Notes: generated from the sequence alone by a model not told the origin. Counted from the first letter of the stretch, positions 11,193 to 23,375 are shown. The stretch: DNA of 64,000 nt from Erigeron canadensis (GCF_010389155.1 NC_057761.1:42270213-42334212); one strand, 5' to 3'. A program made the numbers and translations.

Positions 11193-11860
11193 AGTTTTAT
11201 TTTATAAAATATTTCTATAAAAATGCTTGTACGTATATGGATAACTCCTAGAATTAAATTTAGTTTTCTTTATAAAATCAAAATATACATATTTAGAAAA
11301 GCAATTTAAGGTTCTGATGACATTAACTTGACATGCTAAACAACTTGAATAATATTTAAAGAAACAAGTAGTTAAAACCATTTTAATATGGGTTCTTATA
11401 AGATGAAAATATACTAATAGTGGATGTCTAAATATAGTCGAATGTCTTAAATGTAGATTTTGTCTCAGATTGGTGGATCACTTCGACGTTAGAGTTTTTG
11501 TAGCATTATTGAGGTATGGATTATTGTTTATTTAAAACATCAAAATATTGATTTGAATTCCTTGTGCGTTCTATAAATGTACATATCTGACCTTTTTGTT
11601 AGGGTTTTCTTTGATTATTGTCATACCTTACGCCTACAAATATTTCTTGTATGACTTTATTGATTCTATCCATTCTATGATTCATTGATATGATCTATCT
11701 GATATGACATCTTTGTTAGTGCTCTTTGTTATTGTATCTTTAAAATAACATATTTGCTCATTTGTTGCTATGTTATTTGTGCATTTGATATTATGATAAC
11801 CTGAATCATTGGTTCCTTTGTTATGAGTTTCTTTGATTATATACTCTGGGTATGCGGGTA
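11193..11860. other. AT-rich DNA between two LTRs
   Basis: No convincing gene. It includes the AGTTT duplication of LTR L1 at its left edge. The part near 11460-11860 may already belong to the LTR fragment that ends at 12545. Confidence 0.4.
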
Positions 11861-12545
11861 ATTTAACCACCTATGGGGGTACCATAGGCACATCATTGTG
11901 GCACTGATGGCGCGACTCTTCCATAGCAGTGTGATTGGTTACGGCATCTCCTCTTCGTTGGCCGTATAATGGTTTTAGGGGGCGTATGGGTGACCCTAGA
12001 TTGTGTTTGTGTTTTGGATTGTGTTTGGGGTGTGTGCCAACTCCTCATTCACCTTTGGTACATATGGATCTGCAGTCCTATGTGCACCTTTCGGCCAATA
12101 CTTGTTGTATGCAAATGTTGGAATTTCGGCCGGTGTTTGTCATATCTAACATACTTGATATGCAAGCGTTGGAATTTTGGACCCGATTGTTCATACCCCT
12201 TTGACTTCTTAGTTCAGTTCAGCTCTCATTCGTTCATATTCATTTGACATACTTATTTGATTCATATCGCATATACATTATACATTCGCATATACTATAC
12301 ATATATATTCGCATTTGCCTTTGTTCTATCTGCGCACTGGGCGTTAGGCTCAGCCGCATTTTCTTTCGATGCGGCAGGTACATTATTAAAAAGGATAAAG
12401 AAGATTCATTGGTGGCTTTCGCGTAAAGAATTTATTGAAGATCAAGGTTCAAGATCGCATTATTTTTCTTTTATAGTTCACCTTGTATTTGTATTAAGAT
12501 TCGATCATGACACTTCATTTTTGGATTTAAAGGTGGGGTGTTACA
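11860..12545 (+). mobile_element. LTR fragment L4, Ty3/gypsy-like (3' part)
   Basis: The segment ends with GGTGGGGTGTTACA at 12545, the usual 3' end of chromovirus-type LTRs. It has a GC-richer core (GGGGGTACCATAGGCACATC, GGGCGTTAGGCTCAGCCGC, GATGCGGCAGGTAC) and a run of CATATAC words. I could not find a matching TGTAAC start or a 5-bp duplication, so the 5' boundary is only approximate. Open frames inside are not genes. Confidence 0.6.
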
Positions 12546-13218
12546 ATGGTAGTCCCTCTTGAAACATTGTCTCATACTCTCATGGCATGAAAATAATCCT
12601 TCCTAATTAGTACGCACGAGGGTGCACACGCGCGCCCGCCCGGGGTGTGTGTTATATATATTCTTGCAGAATAACAAGGGTGTCGAAAAGCATACGCTAA
12701 TAAAAACTTAAGAATGGATTGAACATGCAAAAATTGATAAACCATACAATTTATTTATAATTTATCTAGCTTGAATATACATAATAATTTATCTATTTTT
12801 TTTCTTTCATTTTTGATTTTTGGGTTATTACACATGTAAAATATATGTATTCGTTATCACTTTGAAAACGTTTCTGGTATTTACTTTAGACATATATCTA
12901 TTTCATGTGTCAATGTTTTTGCGGACATATATAACGACACATTATCAATAACAAAACCTAATAAAAAAAATTAAAATCCCGCAATGCACAGAATACATAT
13001 GGTAGCTATGTGGTTTTCCAATAATTAAATATAAATCTAATACACGACATAATGATTTTTAATTAGGCAATTACACTAAAAGTTATAAATATTTTAACAC
13101 GACAGTTGACGTCCTAGAACGTGGGGCCAACTTTACTCGTAAAATAACGAGAACTGAATATGAAGTAAAAAACTTTCTATTCATAACAAATACGAACAAT
13201 TTTTAACCTTAGATTAAG
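12546..13218. other. AT-rich intergenic DNA
   Basis: No gene. A short GC-rich patch at about 12610-12645 (GTGCACACGCGCGCCCGCCC) is followed by TA-rich sequence; nothing else is recognisable. Confidence 0.4.
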
Positions 13219-13641
13219 GCTCCATTCTTGAGTTTTATTTTGAGAAGATAAAAGAAGAAAGGGTAAGAAATTTTTAGTTTTTATATTCTTGAGTTTTTGT
13301 TTTAAAATAAAAGGAAGGGAAAGAAAGGAAAAAAGAGGATGTTTTGATCCCAAAACTTTCCTACCACTTTTGGCAAGATTTGGAAAGAAAAATGGTGAAA
13401 TTATTATTATACCTCTTAAACTTATATAAAGGTTTTAATTACTACAAGATTATAAATGTAAATTTGTATTTTTTTTATCCTTTCTTTTCCTTCACTTCTA
13501 ACTCAATAATACATTCAACTCTCATCTTTTTTTTTTCTTTCAACTCGAGAATGCCTCTTTTTTATGTAATTTTCTATCCTTTCTTCCCCTATCCAATCTT
13601 TTCATTTCTAGTCTTTTAATAAAAACTCGAGAATACAGTGT
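13219..13641. mobile_element. Terminal-inverted-repeat element, second copy of the 8.05 kb family
   Basis: The left end TCCATTCTTGAGTTTTATTT and the right end AATAAAAACTCGAGAATACAG are inverted versions of each other and match the ends of the element at 8050-9061. Purine-rich left and pyrimidine-rich right sub-terminal tracts are shared. The frame at 13344-13619 is low-complexity Phe/Ser-rich and not a gene. Confidence 0.5.
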
Positions 13642-13682
13642 AAAAGAAAGCAACTTCAAATAATGTGATACCATATAATGGG

Positions 13683-13985
13683 TATGTTTGGAACCAAGCT
13701 TTTAAGAGGTTTTAGCAGCTTCAAGCTTTTAAGAAAAAACTCCTACATAATAAAAGTTTCATTTGATTAAAAGAGCTTCAAGCTTTTAGATCGAAACAAA
13801 AAGCTCATTATTAGAACGCTACTCTTGCTAGCGTTAAAGAGGAGCTGCAAGTTATTGGTTTGTAAGTTGCATGCATAGAACTCTCTCTGTGTAAATGGAA
13901 AGAAGACATTGGTTAAAAACTTTGTTGGTTCATATCTGAAGCAAGGAGTGACACGAATTTCTAACTTATCCGTCTCATAAGTCAT
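13683..13985. mobile_element. Partial PIF/Harbinger-like MITE
   Basis: It begins GGGTATGTTTGGAACCAAGC, the growth-from-GTTTGG motif seen at the ends of many plant Harbinger MITEs, and carries repeated AAGCTTTTAAGA words. The matching right end is not found, so it is truncated or diverged. Confidence 0.35.
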
Positions 13986-14985
13986 AACTTAACTATATTA
14001 TTATATTATTAAAATGTAACATGGGATCTACAAGTTTCGTTGCATGAAATATAACACAACTATATTTGATTTATATTAAAGATTTTATCTCTAAAGTTTA
14101 AACTTTTATAGATAAAATAGGCTGAAATTCATATATACGTTACTACTATCACGTATTTTTTTTGGTCTATTTTGGTCATTTTATATATTTTGTTAAAAGA
14201 TATAGCTTTTCTGCCAAACATATATTTGAGAAATGTTAGATAAAACATGCAGTACCTATCTTAGGTAAAACAAGAGGAGATTATGTAAAATTTAAAGGGA
14301 AGTTATGTAAAATTCAGGGAGGCTGTGTATATTTATCAAATTTAAAGGTTTAATTTGTAACTTTTTTAAAGTGACAATACCTAATATTTTCCTTAATTAT
14401 ATTTTTTTAAGAGCAAATATTTCATTAATAAGGCCTTCAGCAAGATGACGAAGACAAATGATAAATTACATCAAATGAGACTCACTAGACTGACTACATA
14501 ATGGCCACTCAAAAGTAAACTGTAAAAGTATTACAACAGGAGGACAGTAGGACACCCATAAGAACGATGCATATAGAGTGAAAAATAAAATCGTTAGTGT
14601 CGTGCTTTAAGGAAACTGTTGTATTATATTATTTTAAGAATAGCAGAATTATATTAATATGTAAAGACAACTAGCAAGACGCTGTTTACAAAAGGTAAAT
14701 ATTTAAGAAACAGAAACATTACAAAAGCAAAAGAAATTCTAGACTTACATGTACAAAGACTAGAACTTGCTTATTACTTTTACTTTAATTATTAAGAGAT
14801 GAAAAAACTCATACCATTTACGCATGACCTGAAAAAAATCCCCATCAACAAAGGCTAATATGAGAAAACTGTTGTATTATATTAAGAAAATTATGCATTA
14901 GCTTACGTTTTTGACAAGTGTATGGACTAAGAAATTTTTTAGACATAAAGTTTATTCAAAATTTAAAAGTTATACAACTTTTGGA
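13986..14985. other. AT-rich DNA, no gene seen
   Basis: No exon-like segment. Two short direct repeats of AAACTGTTGTATTATATTA occur at about 14607 and 14867, which may mark an old duplication. Confidence 0.35.
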
Positions 14986-15214
14986 AATCATTATATATTT
15001 GCGTATGTGTAATGATTAATTCTCCTAAGTTGTTATAAAAAAAAATAGTTAAACAAGATAGTAACTTAATGATTAAATTACATTATCAATAATTTATCTT
15101 TTAAATGATCTTCATTAATCTTTTATATCAATTATTTTTACATTAATTATCTACAATACTCGACGCCACCTCTACCACCAACAATAGCTCCCACCGCTGC
15201 CGCATTATACGGAT
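14986..15214 (+). mobile_element. Helitron-like 3' end, CCACCGCCGC family
   Basis: An AT-rich body with TATCAATTATTTTTACATTAA gives way to CGACGCCACCTCTACCACC and then the terminal hairpin CCGCATTATACGG (15200-15212). Related ends occur at 35.5, 41.9 and 54.5 kb. The last of these still ends in CTAGT, which is why I place the family with Helitrons. The terminal CTRR itself is lost here. Confidence 0.45.
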
Positions 15215-16067
15215 ACCGTTAATAATGATGATGACAAAGCAAGGTACAAATTGAAAATCATTATTCCGTAACTAGCTAGCAGCATTATGTCTGTTCATGA
15301 AAGGTTGTACAAAATAATAAAAGTAACAGTACTAAATTTCCCAATTCCTTACTTTTCATATACGGATCGAGTATATATATATATATATATATATATGCTA
15401 GCGGAACGAAATTTAGAAAATATTTATGCAAGTTCATAATGACGAATCCAGCGGAGTGAAATTTGATTTACCGTAGTATCAATCTAACAAATGATAGTGG
15501 GTTTTTAGTTCATTATATTTTGTCATAACCTAATTAAACATGTATATAATTTAAAATAACATATTAATTAATAGCTACGTACCGTGATATTAAATATTAA
15601 ATAATTATAAATACACAAACGCGATTTGCGGATAACTACCTTGTTTTAGTCGGGCCTTGTTTGCGAGGTAGAATCATATATGATTTCGGTTTACAAGTAT
15701 GTTAGCTACTATATATTGTATAGTACGTAGTAGTGTTATAATATTTGAATGTGTTTTCATCCATTATAGTACTCATTATCCCAATTCTATTTTTTCCGCT
15801 GAAGCCATGCGATAAATTTTGTTCCAAGTTTGTGATTAAAATCTTATGAAGAATAGCGTACATGTTAAGAGCTAGAAACATTATTAGTTCCTCTTTAATG
15901 TTCTAAATCTTGTGATTTTGAGTTGGTGACATGTAAGTAAAACTAAATGTTAGTGTGGTCAAGCGAAGTCGATTAATTTAGAAGTTATGGTAGAACTTAC
16001 AATTAGCCAAAAATTGCATCTTTACATGGTAAAAGTTATAAGATTTCTGATTGATTTTAGTGAGTCA
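15215..16067. other. AT-rich DNA with a (TA)n tract
   Basis: A (TA)n microsatellite lies at about 15370-15397. The repeated phrase GCGGA(A/G)(C/T)GAAATTT flanks it at 15401 and 15455. No gene or complete element is seen. Confidence 0.35.
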
Positions 16068-16185
16068 GTTAGGATTTTTCAAGAGTCCTGGATTTCATCC
16101 CAAGCATGCGTATACTTTAAGAATATAAATAGATTAAAATGTCGTTCTTAAAAAAATAATAATAATAAAAATAAAATAAGAACTT
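16068..16185 (+). mobile_element. 5'-truncated tRNA-derived SINE (family S2)
   Basis: Matches the 3' half of the SINE at 46.8 kb: AGAGTCCTGGATTTCATCCC, then CATGCGTATACTTTAA, then AGATTAAAATGTCGTTCTTA and an A-rich tail with AAT repeats. The pol III promoter half is missing. Confidence 0.7.
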
Positions 16186-16269
16186 ATTGTCTATATTACC
16201 TTTAACAAACCAGTGTCAGAATAAAGTACCTTAAAAATGCTAATATGATTGTCATTTTCAAAACAAAAA

Positions 16270-16522
16270 CCTTGAAATAATCTTTCTATACATCTATCTA
16301 TACCCCTTTATAGAGAGAAATAGGATTAAGAGATTAAGCATATTTTTTCTTTCTAAAATACCCTACTTAAACATACCCTTCCCTCATCCTCTATAATCAT
16401 AACACACTCTCATCGACCTTCTACTACCCTCCATCGTCGCCCTCCTTCTTCACCGCCTCCGTCGATCTCCACCACCGCCATTCATCTCCACCATTGGCCA
16501 CAATACGTGGGAACTATGCTCG
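16270..16522 (+). mobile_element. Helitron-like element with CTCGT end
   Basis: A short element that ends with the hairpin CCACAATACGTGG (16498-16510), an 11-bp spacer, then CTCG|T. The sub-terminal part is C-rich (ATCTCCACCACCGCCATTC). Three relatives end in the same way at 34.06, 43.60 and 56.91 kb. The 5' boundary is set by TAGAGAGAAATAGG-like sequence and is approximate. Confidence 0.5.
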
Positions 16523-16888
16523 TCTTATAAGATAGTTATTTTAAAGACTTATCAAGCAATCACAATTTTTCGATTTTCTCAAATTGATCTTTACACTCGA
16601 TCAATTTTGACTTTACTTATATAAAAAGATTATAAAATAGTTTTCACAAATTTACACCCTTTTTTTCTATCAATAATTTACATTTTTTAACCCAAAAATT
16701 CTAACTAAATACCTAATTTATACTGTAATTATTACATTTTGTATTCATAGAGAATATTTTTAATTTTCACATTTTAATTGCTTAAATATTTTCCAACATA
16801 ACGTATGTTATACAAGACAAAAATCTAAATATTGAAGTAAGTTAAATAAACAATGATATAATAAAGTTTAAAATTCTATAAATTAACA

Positions 16889-16983
16889 CTAGATTTTAGA
16901 CTCGTATAAATATACGGGTGTTATATAAGAACTATATGCTAAAAAAAACTTAAAATATGTTCATGGCAAAAGTCGTGAAATCT
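16889..16983 (-). mobile_element. Helitron 3' end (minus strand), interrupted
   Basis: On the minus strand a hairpin CCCGTATATTTATACGAG is followed by TCTAAAATCTAGT. This matches the end of the plus-strand Helitron at 58797 (hairpin, then CCTAAAATCTAAT). The body runs into another Helitron at 16984 and its 5' end is not identified. Confidence 0.55.
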
Positions 16984-17312
16984 TCTCTATACTAAATAAA
17001 AGACAATTGTCTTTCAAAAGTATTTTTAGAAAAAATATGATGTGGCAAGTCTACATTTTTTCTTAAAACCTTTTTATTTTAATTATGATGTCATAAATAA
17101 TTTACAATATTTTTAATTAAAAATAGGTCACTAAATACTTATTTAAAGTTACTAATCTTTTATTACAAACAAATAAATCTTTTTATAATTATTATGTTTT
17201 CAATTCATTATCTTTATATCGATTTATAATTAATAACAAAATTTACATGCATATTTTATAGTTTTATAATTTTAATTAAAACGTTCGGGTTAAACCCATG
17301 TAAATTCACTAG
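16984..17312 (+). mobile_element. Short non-autonomous Helitron, complete ends
   Basis: 329 bp. It starts TCTCTATACTAAATAAAAGA, the canonical Helitron 5' TC with a TCTCTA-TACTA context, and ends at CTAG|T after the hairpin GGGTTAAACCC. The sub-terminal words AGTATTTTTAGAAAAAATA and GATGTGGCAAG recur inverted at 58.96-59.04 kb. It has no coding content. Confidence 0.72.
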
Positions 17313-18679
17313 TAATTATATGAAGTAACATATGTTTGGTTTGTAAAATTTCATTTAAAAAAGTATTTATTAGACTTTGCTAGCTCATTTGATAAAAATT
17401 TATTTTTGGGGAAGATTAAGATTCAAACTTTAATATAAATTTTGAAATAATTTTAGAAGTAGAATTAGATTTGGTATATGTAATACTAATCTGTTAAAAA
17501 AAGATGTGCTTTCTAAACAAAATGAGTAAAATATATTTTATAATATTTGATATATTTATATATATTTATTTTTATTTTAATAAATAATAAGAACTCATAT
17601 ATGATATGGATTTATGTGAAAAAATAATTCAATAGAGTATAATAAGATTAATATCATTGTTATCATGACGTACCTTAATCATAAAATTTCATTATTTAAT
17701 TTTATTAAAAATCTTGTAATAAATGTTATATGATATTTAAAATCATAGATAAATAATAATCAATTGAAAATAGAATTAAACATAAAAACGAAAACAAAAG
17801 TTTCTTAAATGGATTCGATTTCCTATTTTATTATATTAATTAAAGATTAAGTTATTTTAAAGGGTAATTGTATTTATCCATATGTCATGTATGAGGTCGA
17901 CCTATATTAGAATTTTTATTTTTATTTTTATTATCAATGTTATTATTTTAATTAAACTAGATTATCTTCCCGTATAATACGCGAGATAAATATATTAAAT
18001 TTTAATAATACACTTGTATGTTTACTAATTATAAATAAGATAAGTTTAAATATGATGATATTACTATTCAAAAAATTTTATGTATCGAAGTTGTTTAGTA
18101 GGATATACATGTTGAGTCCTAGACTCTAGTGTAATTGATTAGATTTGTTGATAACAAACAATGTAAAAGAATGTTTAAGTCTTAAACTGAGTCAACTTAT
18201 GCTCTCTTTTGTTAGGTTATTATTCTTAAGTTATATCATCTTGGATCTTTAATATGACCTAATATTTACATGTATTGATGTAATAAGTTAAGAAGTGAGA
18301 ATTTAAGCTGCATTAATGTAGATTATAACATTTGATCTAAATCAAAGATGAAAAACAAAAATAGAAGACAAACTTAGGTGTAGAAGTCAGTTTGGATTTA
18401 CGGTTAGCTAGGATGAACAACCTTGACGCTTACGATTGTACAAATGTCCTAAGCTGCTTTATTTTCAGGTTATTGGAATCAACCTTGAGATTGGATAAAC
18501 ATAAAAATAAAAGGTACATGATACCTAACCAATCCTCAAACGTTGGTGGTTGTCTTTTATATGAGTTGTTCTCTCTCTAATTGGCCATGAAAAAGGAAGA
18601 CAAGCAAGAAATCCGGACAAGAACACAAGAGTTAAGTAAACTTTTCTAATCCGAGTTAGTGAGCTATACATATAAGGGT
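17313..18679. other. Very AT-rich DNA with one Helitron terminus
   Basis: A minus-strand Helitron end begins at 17957: reading minus, CTCGCGTATTATACGGG then AAGATAATCTAGT. Its 5' end is not placed. The reading frame at 18392-18580 shows no recognisable domain and no splice support, and I do not call it a gene. Confidence 0.4.
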
Positions 18680-18835
18680 ACAGTATGGGCTTCGCCATTA
18701 AGGATATTAATAATGGGGAGCTGATGGGAGTGATAGACTGATAGGTCATAAAAAATGATATGTCATAGAAGGTGATCTATATTGGGGTGATTTACCTAAC
18801 GAGATCCCCTCCTAATAATCTGCCTTCGTGAAATA
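18680..18835. repeat. Fragment of the GGGCTTCGCC/GATAGGTCATA repeat
   Basis: Shares GGGCTTCGCC, AAGGATATT, several GTGATAGGTCATA words and GGTGATTTACCTAACG with the insert inside the foldback at 34.54-34.80 kb. It appears here without the flanking long inverted repeats. Confidence 0.6.
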
Positions 18836-19008
18836 ATTAGATTATAACTTTACATGCCAAACACCTCTAGCACTTAATTAAACATGTATACCTTAACGTA
18901 GTAGAAAAAAAATCTATACGTTGGTATTACTATTTATGGTATATTTAATTATGGGAAAAATAAATATGCTGCTAGAAGCATATATCATCCTCAACTCCCC
19001 CTCACAAT

Positions 19009-19028
19009 CCCCCCCCCCCCCCCCCCCC
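19009..19028. repeat. Poly-C tract (20 nt)
   Basis: Twenty consecutive C on the plus strand in otherwise AT-rich DNA. A second tract of 21 C is at 49003-49023. Confidence 0.97.
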
Positions 19029-19355
19029 TGAAAATCACATGTGTAAATACAAAATCATACCTACTCACAAAATCATGGAAGTATGCTAACAGTATACTTG
19101 TTATCCCTTTTAATTATAGTTACAATATGAACTCATATATGCATGAATATAAATGGAAAATTTTATTGTGATGTTATTATTTATGGTATATTAACATAAT
19201 TAATAAAGGTATATTTTGACAAAACATGTAAAGTATAAGTATCATTATTGTCATTGATTAAAGATTAAATAACAAAATTTGATCTAATGGCTATAAATCA
19301 AAGATGAAATTCATCCAAAGATTTCCATTTGTTTAAAAATGAATTTAAGACTTTG

Positions 19356-19391
<36 letters not shown>

Positions 19392-19647
19392 AGTATGAAT
19401 CCTAGCCTTTTAAGCCATCCTCCCTAAATCAAAGTTGTGCTTAAATGTTGCCACATAAGATTTATCATATGTGTCATCTCTATGTTTTTTTTTTAAATTA
19501 TCAATCTTTTTTATAGAAAATATAGTATAAATTAGAATATAGATACTATAGAATTGGATATATAGTATATGAAAAACAATATATTTATGGGATTGATCAA
19601 CATTAATTTGGCAAGAATATTACAAATCCACAAATTCTTACATACCC

Positions 19648-19713
<66 letters not shown>

Positions 19714-20274
19714 TATTTTTATTTTTATTTTTAATAAAATCGTCACTTTGTACATACGATTACAAATTCTATATTACTAAATCCTTATATTTGTTAGAAT
19801 TGTACGTACGATTACAAATTCATTTGTTATTGATTCAATTTGTATGTATTTAGGATGAATGGTAATATAATCTAATCACATTAGTAATTCTATAAAAAGG
19901 GTTTTTTTTAAGCTTTATTTTGTGTATGTATATAATTGCTATTTAACAAATAGTTAAATATTCATCAAGCTCTATGTAGTCAAAAGATTCAATAATCATG
20001 ACTACACTTCATTGTTTTGTTTTGTTGACCTAATTGTATGTTGCGGGTATTCGACCAACTATAACAATTCTTTAAAATATAGCCAAAGTTCTCAATGCCA
20101 AATTTTAACCTGAATTTAGGTCTATTTGTATGTTAAAACATTATGCATGGAGTTCACATTACATAATCTATCATCCAAGGATTAGAGGTCACTACATTTT
20201 TCATGTTTCATAATATAGTTTATTATTATACTGCTTTAAAAAAAATCCGCACATCGTGCGGGTAACAGACCTAG
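19356..20274 (+). mobile_element. Non-autonomous Helitron, copy A
   Basis: The 3' end is the hairpin CCGCACATCGTGCGG (20247-20261), then GTAACAGAC and CTAG|T. The 5' end lies in a TA tract followed by ATTAAAAAAGTATGAATCCT. It is nearly identical to copy B at 25.6-26.5 kb, including the short frame that begins MKNNIFMGLININLARIL. That frame contains the translated ATT microsatellite and is not a gene. More distant relatives are at 35.8, 46.4 and 55.2 kb. Confidence 0.85.
19650..19713. repeat. (ATT)n microsatellite in Helitron A
   Basis: About 21 ATT units. The same tract in the sister copy at 25.9 kb has about 12 units, so it has changed length since the copies separated. Confidence 0.95.
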
Positions 20275-20284
20275 TATATATATA

Positions 20285-20385
20285 TTGGTAGATCATGACT
20301 TCACTAAAAGTTAATTTGATAAAATAGAGAGTTATGATTGGTTAATAAACTATTAGGTCAGTTGTCTTTTAGTATATATATAAAC
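20285..20385 (-). mobile_element. 5' fragment of a Helitron (minus strand)
   Basis: Read on the minus strand this is TACTAAAAGACAACTGACCT and following sequence, matching the 5' end of the Helitron at 57.66 kb. It directly abuts the CTAGT end of Helitron copy A. Only about 100 bp remain. Confidence 0.6.
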
Positions 20386-21029
20386 ACTTAGTCGGTTATA
20401 ACATGCAATAAGATTCATTTAGTTCATATTAAGCGTACAGTATATATATAAGTTTTTGTAAAATTTTCAAAATTTAATGTTTTGTGTACAAGTAAAAAGT
20501 TTTGTTAGAAACTAAAAAGTCTGTAAAATAGTTTATTTAATGGTGAAGATCGATCGATGGGTATATAAATCTAAAATTTTAAAGATTTAACGAAATAATA
20601 CTTAATGTAAATATATGATAAAGAAAGGACTAAACATTAAAGGCCTAAACCTATAAATAGTTAACTCAAACTTTATTAACTGGTTATTGTCATCATAAAA
20701 GTAAATAATTCATTAGTGCGAAGGTTTAATAGCTAACTTACTATTGTTTTGACTTTACCTATATGGAGTAAAAACTGTGAATGGTTTATGTACCTAGTTT
20801 GAGTTGGGCCTTCATGTCTCACCAAGTGGGAGACATCACCATAAAAGGAGTTGATAATTTGGTACACAATTGATATCTATGGGCATTTAAGGTTTTAGTA
20901 CGGAATAGTACATATAAATACGTTGTCCGTTTAGTGTTTCAGTTCTTCTTTTTTTATAAAGTGGATTTCACTTAAAACTAAGTATCATGATTCAACAGTG
21001 AGAGATGTGCATACGTTGTATCTATTGGG
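20386..21029. other. AT-rich DNA, no gene seen
   Basis: No exon-like sequence or complete repeat. A GATCGATCGATGG word at 20550 is the only notable feature. Confidence 0.35.
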
Positions 21030-21225
21030 TTCGTGTTAGAGAGCTCACTTGAAATATAAATATTTATTTTAAATGCCCGATGGGGGAAAACTCCCTACTA
21101 ATCTGTCTGAAAACACGACGATTAGTAAGGATAAAACTTGTCGCTTCAGACTTGAACCTGATTATACCCAAACAAAGTTTTCATAAAATGACTTTTTATG
21201 TCCACCCAAGGATTAATGTTTTGCT
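21030..21225 (-). mobile_element. tRNA-derived SINE relic (family S3)
   Basis: Shares with the copy at 47.8 kb the words GATGGGG-AAAAC-CCC, TACTAATCTGTC, ACGACGATTAGTA and TCAGACTTGAACCTG. The B-box region on the minus strand is diverged here. Family assignment rests on the 47.8 kb copy, which keeps a recognisable B box. Confidence 0.5.
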
Positions 21226-21239
21226 AATTATTCCCCATA

Positions 21240-21529
21240 GGGGGTGTTTGGTAGGAGGGAATCATAGCGAATGAAAATGTAATAGAGAATGGAAATAGTG
21301 AGAAAGAGAATGAATTTCGTTGTTTGGTACCCACAGAAAATGAATATATATAAAAAATAAAATTTTAAATAATAATACATTTATTACACATAACAATTTG
21401 TAGAGAATGGAGAGAATGGAATTATTCCCCTTTCTCCTTTCCCATTCTCTTTTTTTGTCGCAAACAAACAAGGGAAGTCTTTCTCATTCCCTTTCTCCTC
21501 CTTTCCATTCCATCATACCAAACACCTCT
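21240..21529. mobile_element. PIF/Harbinger-like MITE
   Basis: Ends GGGGTGTTTGGTAGGAGG and the inverse of AGAGGTGTTTGGTATGATGG. Internally it has GAATGGA and GAGAATG words on the left and their inverses on the right. The GTTTGG terminal motif is typical of plant Harbinger MITEs. A 3-bp target duplication cannot be fixed with certainty. Confidence 0.65.
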
Positions 21530-22417
21530 TATTTTACTACTCGTATTATTTTCTTGGCATTAAAATTTAGCTCACTTCATTGAGATTTATGCTGATTGCA
21601 TATAAACACATGGTTCAATGACATATGTGTCTTTATAGAGAGTTACTCGTATAAAGTTATTAGTTTAGGACTAAAACTACAACATTCAACCATTATAAAA
21701 TGGAAAAAAATTATGAAAAGGGTTTTTTTTTTTAATTCAAAATTCTACAATTTTTAATAAGAGAAGTTCATTTATGTTTCATCTATTAAAATAATTTAAT
21801 TTTTATAAATTTCTCAATAAAGATAATGTTATTAGTTTCCATCGTCACCCGTGAAATGACATGCTGATATGTCACATCATTAAAAAAGCCCATGTGGACA
21901 TCTAATGTGGCATAACATAAATGTATATTGGTCCTTTTAACCTTATATCATCTTCTCAAAAATCAGTTAATATATATTCGTAATACAAGCACTTGTTTCT
22001 TGACTTTCTTCATTATTGTTTTCTACTTTCTTACTATATATTTTCTTGACACTAACACTTGTCTAAAACTACATAAGCTTAAAGATGTATATTTGATAAT
22101 TTTTTGTTTATCAAATTAAATAAGTTAATTATTTATAACGTATCAAACGGCCTTTTGAAATTTAAATTCACTAATTACTGACAGATTTATTATCCGATTG
22201 TAATATTCTTATTTACTAGTTATTTATGCGATTTCGAGTGGTGTCTATAATAATATATATGTATATACGATTGATGTATTTATATATATTGATAATGATT
22301 GACTTTCGAAGGAAGATATGAGGCTAAAATGACCAATATACCCTCAAGCAATCTCATATCAGATGTCCTCGTCGGCTTTTTTAATGACTTGGCATGCCGA
22401 CAAAGCGGGTGACAAAC
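21530..22417. other. AT-rich DNA, no gene seen
   Basis: Includes a block near 21848-21915 with several GTGACATG/GTGGCAT words of the kind found in degraded MITE or Helitron ends. Nothing further can be supported. Confidence 0.35.
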
Positions 22418-22425
22418 GATAAAAC

Positions 22426-22972
22426 TAGGGATGTGCATGGTTTGGTCGAAACCAATAAAACCAGTTAGACCAAACCAATTGTACGGTTTGGTCGGTTTGA
22501 CATCAAAAATTTAAACCGACGGTTTTTTCTCCCAATAAACCGTTCTTACGGTTTTGTTTGCGGTCTTAAAGATTGAACCAACCATTTAAACCAAACCGGA
22601 CCATTAGATTAAAAATATGTAGTTATAAACATAACTTTATATTTCTACTCAAGTAAATATGTCATCGTATTAATTATATCATGGTATTGTTTTATATCTT
22701 ATAAGTATACATATCAAATACTTAATAGTTGTGACATGAAGAAAATATAATTTCACCATATCTTAGTATGTTAGTTAGCTATAAGCACATGATTTTATTT
22801 ATATATTTATAAAAGATAAACCGACCAAACCAAACCGGTTTAATTGGTTTTGGTTGGTTTGGTTTAAGACACTAATCTGGACGGTTTGGTTTGAAAAAAC
22901 ATTAAACCGTTATTATTGGTTTGGACGAAATTCTTAGTTAAAATCGTCCAATCCGGACCATGCACATCCCTA
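22426..22972. mobile_element. hAT-type MITE with 8-bp target duplication
   Basis: 547 bp. The terminal inverted repeats TAGGGATGTGCATGGT are perfect over 16 bp. The exact 8-bp duplication GATAAAAC flanks it (22418-22425 and 22973-22980). Sub-terminal regions are rich in GGTTTGG and CCAAACC, so the element folds on itself. No transposase. Confidence 0.92.
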
Positions 22973-23036
22973 GATAAAACTACTATACCTTTATTGAGAA
23001 ATTATTAAAATTGGAATTCTTATAATAGACGAAACC

Positions 23037-23375
23037 TGAATATGTTTTTCTTATTAGTAATTTTGAGTAAAAATGTTATATTTTTATGAATTTTTTTTAA
23101 AAGAGCTAATATTTTCTTTACATTTAATTAATTGATATTTAGACCTATATATACATAAGGATTCACACAAAAAACTGTTTGTGTACAAAAATATGTAGAA
23201 CTATGTAAAACTAAAAGTGTTGAATATGTTTTTCTTATTAGTAATTTTGAGTAAAAATGTTACATTTTTATAAAATTTTTTTAAAAGAGCTAATATTTCT
23301 TTACATTTAATTAACTGACATTTAGACCTATATAAACATAAGATACACACACAAAAAAATGTTCATGTACAAAAA
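23037..23375 (+). repeat. Tandem duplication, unit about 184 bp
   Basis: Two units (about 23037-23191 and 23221-23375) both start TGAATATGTTTTTCTTATT and contain AAAAGAGCTAATATTT, ATTTAGACCTATATA and GTACAAAAAT in the same order, with scattered differences. A roughly 30-bp spacer separates the matching parts. Confidence 0.85.

Noticed and set aside
11935..12562. Overlapping plus-strand frames of 89-101 residues
   Set aside because: They lie in an LTR fragment that ends GGTGGGGTGTTACA; Cys/Leu/Phe/Ile-rich composition with no domain.
19569..19853. Frame with a long poly-Tyr run, present twice (also 25846-26034)
   Set aside because: The duplicated Helitron copies and their ATT microsatellite create it; the run length differs between copies.
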